The notes beneath the pieces are model-generated. The model did not search any database. It was not told the origin of the DNA and saw nothing but the letters and a program-made list of their open reading frames with translations. This document shows positions 18,579 through 27,573 of a DNA stretch of 64,000 bases, piece by piece; position 1 is the stretch's first letter, and the number at the start of each line of letters is the position of its first letter. The stretch covers positions 6,317,501-6,381,500 of the forward strand of contig JAGTPG010000002.1 of NCBI GenBank assembly GCA_018195615.1, in the 5' to 3' direction. The stretch is from Streptomyces tuirus. Its GTDB lineage: Bacteria > Actinomycetota > Actinomycetes > Streptomycetales > Streptomycetaceae. The translations under genes and the position numbers were made by a program.

Positions 18579-19637
18579 GTGACCATCATCGATGAAACGG
18601 CCGAGAGTCCGGCGCCGGACGGCTCGGAGGGCACGGGCCGCCCGCTGCTCGAAGTCCGCGACCTGCACGTGGAATTCCACACGCGCGACGGGGTCGCCAA
18701 GGCCGTCAACGGCGTCAACTACTCCGTCGAGGCGGGCGAGACGCTCGCCGTGCTCGGCGAGTCCGGCTCCGGCAAGTCCGTGACCGCGCAGGCGATCATG
18801 GGCATCCTCGACATGCCGCCCGGCCGCATTCCCAAGGGGGAGATCCTCTTCCGCGGCCAGGACATGCTGAGGATGTCCAACGAAGAGCGCCGGAAGATCC
18901 GCGGCAGCAAGATCGCGATGATCTTCCAGGACGCGCTGTCCTCGCTGAACCCGGTACTCTCCGTGGGCTACCAGCTCGGCGAGATGTTCCGCGTGCACCA
19001 GGGCATGTCCAAGAAGGACGCCAAGGCCAAGGCGATCGAGCTGATGGAGCGGGTGAAGATCCCGGCCGCCAAGGATCGCGTCGGCGACTACCCGCACCAG
19101 TTCTCCGGCGGTATGCGCCAGCGCATCATGATCGCGATGGCGCTCGCCCTGGAGCCGGACCTGATCATCGCCGACGAGCCGACCACGGCCCTCGACGTGA
19201 CGGTCCAGGCCCAGGTCATGGACCTGCTTGCGGAGTTGCAGCGCGAGTACAACATGGGTCTCATCCTGATCACGCACGACCTCGGCGTGGTCGCCGACGT
19301 CGCGGACAAGATCGCCGTGATGTACGCCGGGCGCATCATCGAGCGCGCCCCGGTCCACGAGTTGTACAAGCGCCCCGCGCACCCGTACACCAAGGGTCTG
19401 CTGGACTCGATCCCGCGCCTGGACCAGAAGGGCCAGGACCTGTACGCGATCAAGGGCCTGCCGCCCAACCTGACGCGTATCCCGTCCGGCTGCGCCTTCA
19501 ACCCGCGGTGCCCGCAGGCGCAGGACATCTGCCGTACGGAGATCCCGCCGCTGCACCCCGTCACCGAGCGGGACGGCGGCGAGCTGGCCGGCCGGGGCAG
19601 CGCGTGCCACTTCTGGAAGGAGACGATCCATGGCTGA
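18579..19637 (+). CDS. Oligopeptide ABC importer, ATPase (OppD/DppD type)
   Basis: 352 residues; GTG start with GAGGGAGG seven bases upstream. Walker A GESGSGKS, signature FSGGMRQR, Walker B LIIADEPTTALD, and the His-switch ITHDLGV are all intact. The C-terminal oligopeptide-ATPase domain carries the four-Cys pattern GCAFNPRCPQAQDIC...C, which in several OppD/F proteins binds a 4Fe-4S cluster. Energises peptide uptake from the cytoplasmic side. It overlaps the next gene by 8 nt. Confidence 0.95.
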   Translation: MTIIDETAESPAPDGSEGTGRPLLEVRDLHVEFHTRDGVAKAVNGVNYSVEAGETLAVLGESGSGKSVTAQAIMGILDMPPGRIPKGEILFRGQDMLRMSNEERRKIRGSKIAMIFQDALSSLNPVLSVGYQLGEMFRVHQGMSKKDAKAKAIELMERVKIPAAKDRVGDYPHQFSGGMRQRIMIAMALALEPDLIIADEPTTALDVTVQAQVMDLLAELQREYNMGLILITHDLGVVADVADKIAVMYAGRIIERAPVHELYKRPAHPYTKGLLDSIPRLDQKGQDLYAIKGLPPNLTRIPSGCAFNPRCPQAQDICRTEIPPLHPVTERDGGELAGRGSACHFWKETIHG

Positions 19638-20778
19638 GATCAGCAAGAGCGACGAGCCGCAGGACGTCACGCCGAACGTCTCCGAAGTCGACGTCGTGGA
19701 CGCCCACTCCGAGTCGGAGGCGGTCGCCGCGATCGAAGCGCCGGTCGAGCGCGGCGAGCCGATCCTTCAGGTACGCAACCTGGTCAAGCACTTCCCGCTC
19801 ACCCAGGGCATCCTCTTCAAGAAGCAGGTCGGGGCGGTCAAGGCGGTCGACGGCATCTCCTTCGACCTCTACCAGGGCGAGACGCTCGGCATCGTGGGCG
19901 AGTCCGGCTGTGGCAAGTCCACCGTCGCCAAGCTGCTGATGATGCTGGAGAAGGCGACCGCGGGCGAGATCTTCTACAAGGGCCAGGACATCACCAAGCT
20001 GTCCGGGCGTGCCCTGAAGGCGGTCCGGCGGAACATCCAGATGGTGTTCCAGGACCCGTACACCTCGCTCAACCCCCGTATGACGGTGGGCGACATCATC
20101 GGGGAGACCTTCGAGATCCACCCCGAGGTGGCGCCGAAAGGCGACCGCCGCCGCAAGGTCCAGGAACTCCTGGACGTCGTCGGCCTCAACCCCGAGTACA
20201 TCAACCGCTACCCGCACCAGTTCTCGGGCGGTCAGCGCCAGCGCATCGGCATCGCCCGAGGCCTGGCGCTCAACCCCGAGATCATCATCTGCGACGAGCC
20301 GGTCTCCGCGCTGGACGTGTCCGTCCAGGCGCAGGTCATCAACCTGATGGAGAAGCTCCAGGACGAGTTCAACCTCTCCTACCTCTTCATCGCGCACGAC
20401 CTGTCGATCGTCCGGCACATCTCGGACCGGGTGGGTGTGATGTACCTGGGCAAGATGGCCGAGATCGGTACGGACACGGAGATCTACGACCACCCGACGC
20501 ACCCCTACACCCAGGCGCTGCTGTCGGCCGTCCCGGTCCCCGACCCGGAGTCCCGTGAAGGCCGCGAGCGGATCATCCTCACCGGCGACGTCCCGTCCCC
20601 GGCCAACCCGCCCTCGGGCTGCCGCTTCCGCACCCGGTGCTGGAAGGCGCAGGACAAGTGCGCCGAGGAGATCCCGCTGTTGGCAGTACCGGAGCGCTTC
20701 AAGGGAGAGGACACACCCGTGGCGCACGAGTCGGCCTGCCACTTCGCCGAGGAGAAGGACGTCGTCCACGCAGCCTGA
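19630..20778 (+). CDS. Oligopeptide ABC importer, ATPase (OppF/DppF type)
   Basis: 382 residues. Walker A GESGCGKS, signature FSGGQRQR, Walker B IIICDEPVSALD, switch IAHDLSI. The C-terminal domain again carries the Cys pattern (GCRFRTRCWKAQDKC...C). An N-terminal extension of about 45 acidic residues precedes the ATPase core. It completes the heterodimeric motor with the upstream ATPase and closes the operon; a strong terminator follows. Confidence 0.95.
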   Translation: MAEISKSDEPQDVTPNVSEVDVVDAHSESEAVAAIEAPVERGEPILQVRNLVKHFPLTQGILFKKQVGAVKAVDGISFDLYQGETLGIVGESGCGKSTVAKLLMMLEKATAGEIFYKGQDITKLSGRALKAVRRNIQMVFQDPYTSLNPRMTVGDIIGETFEIHPEVAPKGDRRRKVQELLDVVGLNPEYINRYPHQFSGGQRQRIGIARGLALNPEIIICDEPVSALDVSVQAQVINLMEKLQDEFNLSYLFIAHDLSIVRHISDRVGVMYLGKMAEIGTDTEIYDHPTHPYTQALLSAVPVPDPESREGRERIILTGDVPSPANPPSGCRFRTRCWKAQDKCAEEIPLLAVPERFKGEDTPVAHESACHFAEEKDVVHAA

Positions 20779-20810
20779 GTTTGTGCTTCGGGCTCAGCTG
20801 TACCTGCCCA

Positions 20811-20846
20811 CTGGTTCCCGGCACGGTCCTTCGTGCCGGGAACCAG
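20811..20846 (+). terminator. Terminator of the oligopeptide importer operon
   Basis: A perfect 15-bp inverted repeat (CTGGTTCCCGGCACG and its complement) with a six-base loop, 32 bp after the last ATPase stop. It has no T tract. Confidence 0.9.
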
Positions 20847-20899
20847 CGCTTCCCCCTACACCCCGACCGGCGTGTCCGGCTGCCTGAGGGCAGCGAAGG

Positions 20900-21445
20900 T
20901 CATCCCTTCTGCTTCAAATAGAAGTAGATGTAAGCCGACTGTCCGCAGAAGAGGGCATCTTCGTTCTTCCGGGACGAGATGGTCGTCTTCATGACCAAGT
21001 ACGCCTTGTGCTTCTTGACCTGCATGGTCTTGTTGATGGTGTACTTCCGGTGGTGTGCTCCCTTGCCCACGTCGCCTGGCATCGGCTTGTTCCAGATGCG
21101 CTTCTTGTCATCGACGAGGGCGTAGTTGCCCACGTAGATCTTGCGCCCGTTGGAGTGTCGGATATCGATGCTCTTGACGTGAATGCTGCTCTTGGTCACC
21201 TTTCCGAGCTTCCAGGTGACGATCGCGTTGTACGTGTTGTCGCTGAAGCAGCCCTTGTCTTCCGATCGGTCGACGCCGGCGACCCCGGAGGTTATCGTCT
21301 GCGCCTTTGACGTGACCTTGACGTACGTATCGGTGCCGGGCTTCATCCCACCCGCTTGAGCGGGGGCGGTGCCGAGCGTGGCGGCCACGCCCGTGGCGGT
21401 GAGGAGGGTGGCGAGCGTGAGCCCTCGCCGGGCCTTGAACGACAT
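20900..21445 (-). CDS. Small secreted basic protein of unknown function
   Basis: 181 residues. A classical signal peptide (SFKARRGLTLATLLTATGVAA, cleavage near AQAG) is followed by a Lys-rich, mostly beta-looking mature protein with only two Cys (in DKGCFSDN and ALFCGQSA), which could form one disulfide. There is no recognised domain. GC is lower than in neighbouring genes (20941-21000 has 33 G/C in 60) and Lys is frequent, so it may have been acquired. It is convergent with the peptide importer and has its own upstream gene-free region. Confidence 0.75.
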   Translation of the reverse strand: MSFKARRGLTLATLLTATGVAATLGTAPAQAGGMKPGTDTYVKVTSKAQTITSGVAGVDRSEDKGCFSDNTYNAIVTWKLGKVTKSSIHVKSIDIRHSNGRKIYVGNYALVDDKKRIWNKPMPGDVGKGAHHRKYTINKTMQVKKHKAYLVMKTTISSRKNEDALFCGQSAYIYFYLKQKG

Positions 21446-21793
21446 ACCGAACTCCAGATTCCCTGGTCATGGGAGAGCGTCACGAATGTGACGTGATCAA
21501 TATGTCTGAACGCGCCCAGCTGCGCATTTGACTTGAGGGGCTTTTGAGGTGTCAGTGCAGAAGCAAAGATGATTTTGCGCCACCCTGACGCTGCCGGTCT
21601 CGTGGGAACAGTCGGACGCGAGGTCGCGCTGGGCGCGTTCCAGGCGCTCGCACCCCCGTGAACTGGGTTAACAAGCAGGCAACTTCGCCGACCCGGTCCC
21701 GATATACGGACGCGTCAGGCTGGTCAGCGTACGGCCGTGCGGGTGCCGTAGACGGGCCGGGGCGCGCCATGTCGCCCCGGCCTGTCGCCGTGT
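21446..21793. other. Gene-free stretch between the secreted protein and the S9 peptidase
   Basis: No gene seen. The part next to the secreted protein gene is AT-richer and should carry its promoter. The part next to the peptidase holds a terminator hairpin at 21755-21782. Confidence 0.5.
21755..21782 (-). terminator. Terminator of the S9 peptidase gene
   Basis: GGCCGGGGCG and CGCCCCGGCC form a perfect 10-bp stem with an eight-base loop, 12 bp beyond the peptidase stop on the minus strand. Confidence 0.75.
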
Positions 21794-23915
21794 TCAAGAA
21801 CCCGTGATGCCCAGGGCGCGCTTCAGGAAGTCGACCTGGAGCAGGAGGAGGTTCTCCGCGACCTGTTCCTGAGGCGTGATGTGCGTGACCCCGGACAGCG
21901 GCAGCACCTCGTGCGGCCGGCCGGCCGCCAGGAGCGCCGAGGAGAGGCGCAGGGCGTGCGCGACGACCACGTTGTCGTCGGCGAGGCCGTGCACGACCAT
22001 CAGCGGGCGGTGCGGTTCGGCGGGGGAGGACAGGCCGTCGGCCGTCACGAGAGAGCTCCCCGCGTACGACTCGGGGTGCTTCTCCGGGTCGCCGAGGTAG
22101 CGCTCGGTGTAGTGCGTGTCGTAGAGGCGCCAGTCCGTCACCGGCGCCCCCGCGATCCCCGCGTGGAAGACGTCCGGACGGCGCAGCACCGCGAGGCCCG
22201 CCAGCCACCCGCCGAAGGACCAGCCGCGGATCGCCACCCGGGTCAGATCCAGCGGATACCTCTTCGCGAGGTCCTGCAGGGCCTCCACCTGGTCGTCCAG
22301 CGACAGCGTGAAGTCGTGGTGGATGTCCTTCTCCCAGGCGGGGGAGCGGCCCGGCGTGCCCCGCCCGTCCGCGACGACCACCGCGAACCCCTGGTCCGCG
22401 AACCACTGCGAGGTGAGGTGCGGATTGTGGGCCGCGAGCACCCGCTGCCCGTGCGGCCCGCCGTACGGGTCCATGAGTACCGGCAGGGGGGTGTCACCGG
22501 CGTAGTCCCGAGGCATAAGCACGGCGCACGGGATGCGGCGTGCGCCCCCTCGGTGAGTGTCACGCGGGGGACATACCGGGGTCTTCGGCGTACGAGGGGA
22601 CAGTCGCGGTCAGCTTTCCGTCACGCAGGACCCGCACCCGCGAACCAGGCCGGTCCAGCGTCGCCGAGACCAGCACGGTCACGTCCCCGGCCCGCACCGC
22701 CGCGTGCACGCCCGGCTCCTGCGACACCCGCTCCACGCCCAGCTCGTTCACCCGGTACACATGCACCTGGCCCGTCTCCGCGTCGACGGCCTCCTCGCCC
22801 GCCGACGCCGAGACCAGCACGTCGTGCTCGGAGACGTCCAGCACGGCCCGGACATGCAACTGCGCGCCGGTCAGCGGCCGTTCCCCGACCGCCAGCACCC
22901 GCGCACCGCCCTCGTCCGCGATCCGGACCAGCTGCCCGGCCGGACTCCAGCACGGCACCCCGGGGAAAAGATCAAGCCATGTTCGATCTTCGTCGGCGTG
23001 CACCATCCGCGTCGTTCCCGACTCCGGGTCCACGGCCAGGATCAACTGGCTGCGCTGGTCACGCGCCTGGACGAGCAGCAGCGGCGCACCCGCCCCTGAC
23101 CAGTGCACACGCGCCAGATACGGGTACCGCGCCCGGTCCCAGGCGACCTCCGCGCGCGTCCCGTCCAGCCCCATGACGAACAGCCGTACGTCCGCGTTGC
23201 CGGTGCCCGCCGCCGGGTACGGCACCCGCTGCGGCTCGCGTTCCGGATGCGCCGGATCCGAGATCCACCACCGCCTCACCGGCGTGTCGTCCACACGCGC
23301 CACCAGCAGCCGGTCCGACTCCGGAGCCCACCAGAAACCGCGCGTACGGGCCATCTCCTCGGCCGCGATGAACTCGGCCAGTCCATATGAGACATTCTCG
23401 GAATCCGGCTCGGCGAGCGACCGGTCACCGTCCCCCTCGGCGCCCACCACGCGCAGCGCACCCCGGGCGACGTAGGCGATGTGCCGCCCGTCGGGCGACG
23501 GACGCGGATCGATCACCGGCCCGGAAGCGGGCAGTTCACGCGCCGTCCCGGCCCGCAGCTCGGCTGCGAAAAGCCGCCCTGACAAGGCGAAAGAGGCCAA
23601 CTCGACGGCCCCGTCGGTGGCGTACCCGACGATGCCGGCCCCGCCCTCGCGACTGCGTTCGCGCCGGGCGCGTTCCTCGGGCGAGAGGTCCTCCGAGGCG
23701 CCGCCCAGCAGGGCGCGCGGGTCGGCGGCCACGCGCTCTCCGCCCTCCTCGGTGTCGAGGACCCACAGCGCACTCGCCCGGTCGGTACCGGAACTCGAGC
23801 GCAGGAACACGACACGCGAACCGTCGGGCGCCACGGTGAACGAACGCGGCGCGCCGAGCGTGAAGCGCTGGGTACGGGCGTGCCGTCGGGGGAAGGAGTC
23901 AGGCTCGGTCGTCAT
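21794..23915 (-). CDS. S9 family prolyl oligopeptidase (dipeptidyl-peptidase IV-like), two bases lost
   Basis: About 707 residues. The N-terminal two thirds form the beta-propeller of DPP-IV-like enzymes; the C-terminal alpha/beta hydrolase carries the nucleophile motif GWSFGGW, then HGLADDNV with the acid and GVTHITP with the catalytic His. The propeller and hydrolase are joined only after a C near 22571 and a G near 22550 are restored (PGMSP-RVTLTEG-GARRIPCAVLMPRDY). No signal peptide, so probably cytoplasmic, trimming short proline-containing peptides. It stands next to a peptide importer, which fits a role in using imported peptides. Start at the ATG at 23915 (MTTEPDSF). Confidence 0.88.
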
Positions 23916-24091
23916 GCCCTGACCATATTGGCCATGCGCCCCCTTGTGCGGCCGTGCGCCGATCGATGCGCACGGACGGATAGTTATGATCAATGTCGCA
24001 TAGTGGGTATGAACCTGCTGGCTGCTGTACGGATTTAATGCCCCCATAGTCCGACCCCCGCGCCCCTGTGGATCTTTGGAGGTGAGCCGCC

Positions 24092-24286
24092 GTGGCACTC
24101 TCGATTTCGGCGGTGGTGCTGCTGGCGATCATCGTCTTCCTGCTGATCAAGAAGTCAGGGCTGAAGGCGGGGCATGCGATCGTCTGCATGCTGCTCGGCT
24201 TCTACCTCGCCTCATCGACCGTCGCTCCCACGATCAACGAGCTGACGACGAACATCGCGGGCATGATCGGCAGCATCAAGTTCTGA
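24092..24286 (+). CDS. Small membrane protein, conserved-looking, unknown function
   Basis: 64 residues; GTG start with GGAGGTGA nine bases upstream. The first 18 residues form a hydrophobic helix (ALSISAVVLLAIIVFLLI), then KKSGLKAGHA, then a second hydrophobic stretch IVCMLLGFYLASSTVA, and an amphipathic tail ending GMIGSIKF. It looks like a two-helix membrane peptide. It is monocistronic between the S9 peptidase and a methyltransferase. Confidence 0.75.
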   Translation: MALSISAVVLLAIIVFLLIKKSGLKAGHAIVCMLLGFYLASSTVAPTINELTTNIAGMIGSIKF

Positions 24287-24410
24287 GCGGCGTGTCTTCC
24301 GGCCGGGGATCGAGGGGAGACCCGGGCCCGGCCGGAGCGCTCGCCGTGTCGCGTCCCGCTGCCCGGCTTCCTCGACGAGTCGGGTTCCGATGCACGCCCA
24401 GGACGAGCGC

Positions 24411-25194
24411 CTACGCGCGGTCGTGAACAGGACAAACGCCGCCCGAGGCGGCCGCACCTCGGCGGAACAAGGCGGTCCATAGAAACCTCACGCCGAACAG
24501 TGCTGACTCAGGGGGCTCCTCCCGCATCCGGCGTAGTTCCACCTCCACCAGGTCGGAGAAGATCCAGCGCAGCGATTCGGGGTGTAGGCGAGGCCGCCCT
24601 GCAAGTCGCGTTCCCGGTAAAGGTCCGCATCCGTGAGTTCCGACCCCATTCCCCCCTCGCCGGCGGCGAAGCTGGTGAGTGCGAGGTGGCCGCTGGGAGC
24701 GAGGACCCGGTCGACGAAGGCCAGGTAACTTACCCGGCGGTGCGGCGGCAGGTGGTGGAAGCACCCTGAGTCGACGACCAGATCGTACGGGCCGCTCAAC
24801 TCGGCAGGGGAAGCACGAAAGCATCGCCGCACAGAAGACGGACGTCGACTCCAGCCTCCTGAGCCCGGTCCTCGCCCCAGGCGACGGCCACCGGGGAGAG
24901 ATCGACGGCGTCCACCTGGAAGCCGCGCGTAGCGAGGTAGAGCGCATTGCGGCCGGGGCCGCATCCCAGGTCCAAGGCCCGGCCGGGAGCGATCAGGCCC
25001 TGGTCAAGGTAGGCGGCCAGGTTCTCGTCCGGCTTCGACACGAAGAACGGGACCGGCCTTGACCGGTCGGCATAGAAGCGGTCCCAAAAGTCCCGACAGT
25101 CGCCCGTTGCCAACCGGTTGGCCTCGGATTCAGACGAGAAGAGCCCGTCCAAGAGCGCGAGAACGTCCTCGACGGTGCGTACGGTCCGGTCCAT
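24411..25194 (-). CDS. SAM-dependent methyltransferase, class I (two bases lost)
   Basis: About 261 residues after C losses near 24804 and 24577 are restored. Motif I is ALDLGCGPGRNALYLA, then acidic VDAVDLSP, then GPYDLVVDSGCFHHLPPHRR, typical of thiopurine/TehB-like class I methyltransferases. The C-terminal portion (SLRWIFSDLVEVELRR) is coherent, but the last 15-20 residues are uncertain. The ATG at 25194 (MDRTVRTVEDVL) follows a possible GGG site. The substrate cannot be told. GC is a little lower than in core genes. Confidence 0.8.
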
Positions 25195-25674
25195 CCGGCA
25201 CCCCTTCGACCGATGTCGATCATAGGGGCGAGGATGACAAACGACCAGGTCAGACAATGTATGGCGAGGGCTGGACGGGCTGCTGTGAGCCCCGGAAAAC
25301 CGTCGGCGAACACCCACTCCAGACCCCGACTCCAAGTCCGCCCAGCCTGGCGTCGGAGGCCAGAATGGAGTTCTCCTCGGCTACTGCGGGGAGCCTATTC
25401 CGACGAGTTTTCCAGCGGGCTACGGGCGAACGTTGTCTGACGCGGCACGAGACGACCTCGCCATCACCCACCGACCGGGAGAGCCCGCGCGCCCCGCGTC
25501 GAGCCCGAGGACGAGAACGGGCCGTTCTGGACCGTGCCCTCGGTGATCGGACAGTGGCCTCCCGCAAGAGGCGATCGCCGAGGAGTCCGCGACCTCCAGA
25601 GCGCCCTGAACGAGTTCACGGCCATCGCGCGCTCCCTCGTGGCGAGTCCCCAAAAGCCGAGGTTGACTGGCCGT
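25195..25674. other. 480-bp stretch without a confident gene
   Basis: Open frames on both strands look like shadows. One plus-strand peptide (around 25575-25640, DLQSALNEFTAIARSLVA) is helical and protein-like, so a decayed gene is possible, but I see no start or family. The promoter of the methyltransferase should be at its left end. Confidence 0.4.
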
Positions 25675-25884
25675 TCAGCCTTTGGACGCGCACGCCACGA
25701 ACTCGGCCCAGGCCACCGGGGAGAGCTGGAGGCGGGGTCCGATGGTGCGCTTGGAGTCGCGGACGTGGATGGTGCTGGGGGTGTTGGCGACCTCGACACA
25801 GTCGTTCGGGTTGCTGGTGTCGCTGTAGCTGCTCTTGAACCACACGAGTTCGGAAGCGTCTTCGGAGGAGTCCTGGCGGATCAT
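25675..25884 (-). CDS. DUF397 domain protein (WhiJ-locus type)
   Basis: 69 residues with the full DUF397 pattern: WFKSSYSD, a Cys in NDCVEVA, IHVRDSK, and the C-terminal AWAEFVACA. DUF397 proteins are small partners of WhiJ-like XRE regulators in actinomycetes. Its ATG overlaps the TGA of the upstream regulator (ATGA), so the two are co-translated. The small partner may modulate the regulator's activity in a toxin/antitoxin-like way; which way is not settled by sequence. Confidence 0.92.
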   Translation of the reverse strand: MIRQDSSEDASELVWFKSSYSDTSNPNDCVEVANTPSTIHVRDSKRTIGPRLQLSPVAWAEFVACASKG

Positions 25885-26755
25885 GTCTCTCCCAGTAGTT
25901 GCTCGATGAAAGCCTTCGACTCCCGTGCGGTCAGAGCCTCGGCCCGGATGATGCCATAGCGCAGTTCGAGGATTCGCAGTTGCCTCGGGTCGTGGACGGG
26001 ACGGCCGTTGAACTCGTCGTCCATACGCCCGAACGCCGACCCGTCACCGAACTTCAACACCTGGATCCGTCCTCCTGTACCAGGGTGGTCCCAACGGTCC
26101 ATCGGCATCACCTGAATTTCGACGTTCCGCAACTGCGCGACGTCCAGGAGGTGCTCAAGCTGCTTGCGCTGCACCATCTTGCCCCGATCGGGCGCCGCAG
26201 CGTCGTCTCTTCCAGGACGAAGCTGAGCTCGGGGCCCGGTGAGCGCTCGAAGATCGCCTTCCTGGCCATGCGCGCGGTCAACGCCTTCTCCAACTGCTCC
26301 TCCGGGGGCGTGGGCCGCCGCGTCATCAGCAAGGCCCGCGCGAACTCCGCTGTCTGAAGAAGGCCGTGCAGGGCGTGGCTGCCGTACGAGAGCAGCTCGA
26401 CTGCCTTCGCCTCCAAGGCGGCCAAGTCCCGCACCTTCTTCGGGTACCGAACCTTCTCCACGTCCTCCTTCATAGCCGAGAGCAACCCGTCCGCCCCCAG
26501 CACCTCGTCTGCCATGTCCAGATACTCGGGCCGAGGGATCCGCTTCCCGGCCTCGATCTTGTAGACCATGTCCTCGCCGTACCCCACGGCCTCCCCGAAC
26601 GCGGCAGCCCGCATCCCCACCGCCTCCCGCCGCAGCTTCAGTTGCCGCCCGACGGTCGCGATGACCGCGAGTCCCCAGTCGTCGTCCGGGTCCACCTCCC
26701 AACCCGGTTCGTCCGCCTCTGTCTTGAGCTGCCTTACCTCGCCGTCCACCGACAT
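25881..26755 (-). CDS. XRE-family regulator with DUF5753 (WhiJ-like), one base lost
   Basis: About 291 residues. The N-terminal HTH (VGRQLKLRREAVGMRAAAF, then GEAVGYGEDMVYKIEAGKR) is followed by the DUF5753 sensor-like domain (GLLQTAEFARALL, HLLDVAQLRNVEIQVMP, RESKAFIEQLL). One G is missing near 26195, where RRPIG continues into GKMVQRKQLE. The start is the ATG at 26755 (MSVDGEVRQLKT); earlier in-frame starts run into the region of possible operator sequence. Together with the DUF397 gene and the divergent ATPase it forms a WhiJ/AbaA-type module of the kind that affects development and secondary metabolism. Confidence 0.88.
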
Positions 26756-26834
26756 TCCGAGCCCCTCCGTCCGTACGGCCTTACCGACCCGCCTGCGTAC
26801 CCATACGGCCCGTCCCGACAGGCCTGTACACCAT

Positions 26835-26902
26835 CGGACAAGCCTCGGACAGTCACCGTACGCAACTGCATCGTCACTGTTCACGGTAAGCGCAGTCGGA
26901 CA
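26835..26902. promoter_or_regulatory. Possible operator: CGGACA repeats between divergent genes
   Basis: CGGACA occurs at 26835-26840 and 26846-26851, starts 11 bp apart (about one helical turn), and again at 26897-26902 just before the ATPase GTG. The site lies between the XRE regulator and the divergent ATPase, where an autoregulator would bind. No experimental basis. Confidence 0.3.
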
Positions 26903-26913
26903 CGCTGAGTGAC

Positions 26914-27378
26914 GTGAACCAAGAAACCGCCACTCCTGAGGTGCAACTCAGCACCTCCATCCGCAACTTCAGCGTTCAGCTGTCACCCACGCCCGCGGGG
27001 CCCGCCTCGCCCGACTATTCGCGACCGAGCAGCTCCGCTCCTGGGGCCTCCCCCTGGACCCGGCGGCACACATCGTGGCCGAACTCGCCACCAACGCCGC
27101 CATGCACAGCCGCATCCGCGGGCGGGACATCCGCCTCACCCTCTACGTCGTCGGCGACACCCTGCGCATCGAAGTCACCGACACTCGGGTGACCGCCTCC
27201 CGCGGCAGCAACACCCGACCCCCAAGCCGAGGCCGGCCGAGGTCTCATCCTCGTCGACGCGCTCGCAGACCGCTGGGGCACGGTCCTCGGACCGTACCCG
27301 CGTAAGACGGTATGGGCGGAATGCGACGTCGCCCGCAGCGCACCCTCACCAGTTCCCGCCCGGAGAGAAAAGCCGTAA
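26914..27378 (+). CDS. ATP-binding protein of the anti-sigma/HATPase (RsbW-like) family, frame-broken
   Basis: About 155 residues after three single-base losses (one near 26990, two near 27195-27205) are restored. The N-box VAELATNAAMHSR and the G-boxes in LRIEVTDTRGD and GRGLILVDALADRWG are those of streptomycete serine-kinase-like ATPases. GTG start at 26914. Such ATPases are the usual third member of WhiJ/AbaA-type loci and here stand divergent from the regulator. The total length becomes a multiple of three only with all three bases, which supports the reconstruction; the exact positions of the last two are uncertain. Confidence 0.75.
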
Positions 27379-27573
27379 CCCTGCATGGCCGAAACGCACA
27401 CGCACCGTTGAACGCGCCTGAATAGCCCCAGAAGATGGTCATGAGCGTCATGAGCGCCCTGCTCACCGATCCACGGGAGTCCGGGACGAATGGCACAGTG
27501 CCGGCTTCGAGGTCGGTGGGAGCGGAGGCTGATCGGTGCGGGCGGGTGGCGGCGTGGTCATGAGCGGTGGCCG

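Noticed and set aside
14937..20778. Calling the importer bldK
   Set aside because: The gene order (binding protein first, then two permeases) fits the SCO5117-5121 type as I remember it; the family tree is needed to decide.
24092..24286. Conjugation or plasmid-spread (Spd) protein
   Set aside because: The two-helix protein has no neighbours from an integrative element and no attachment site or integrase is present.
25250..25660. A decayed gene between the methyltransferase and DUF397 genes
   Set aside because: A helical peptide is readable on the plus strand but without start, ribosome-binding site or recognised family, so I left it as a gene-free stretch.
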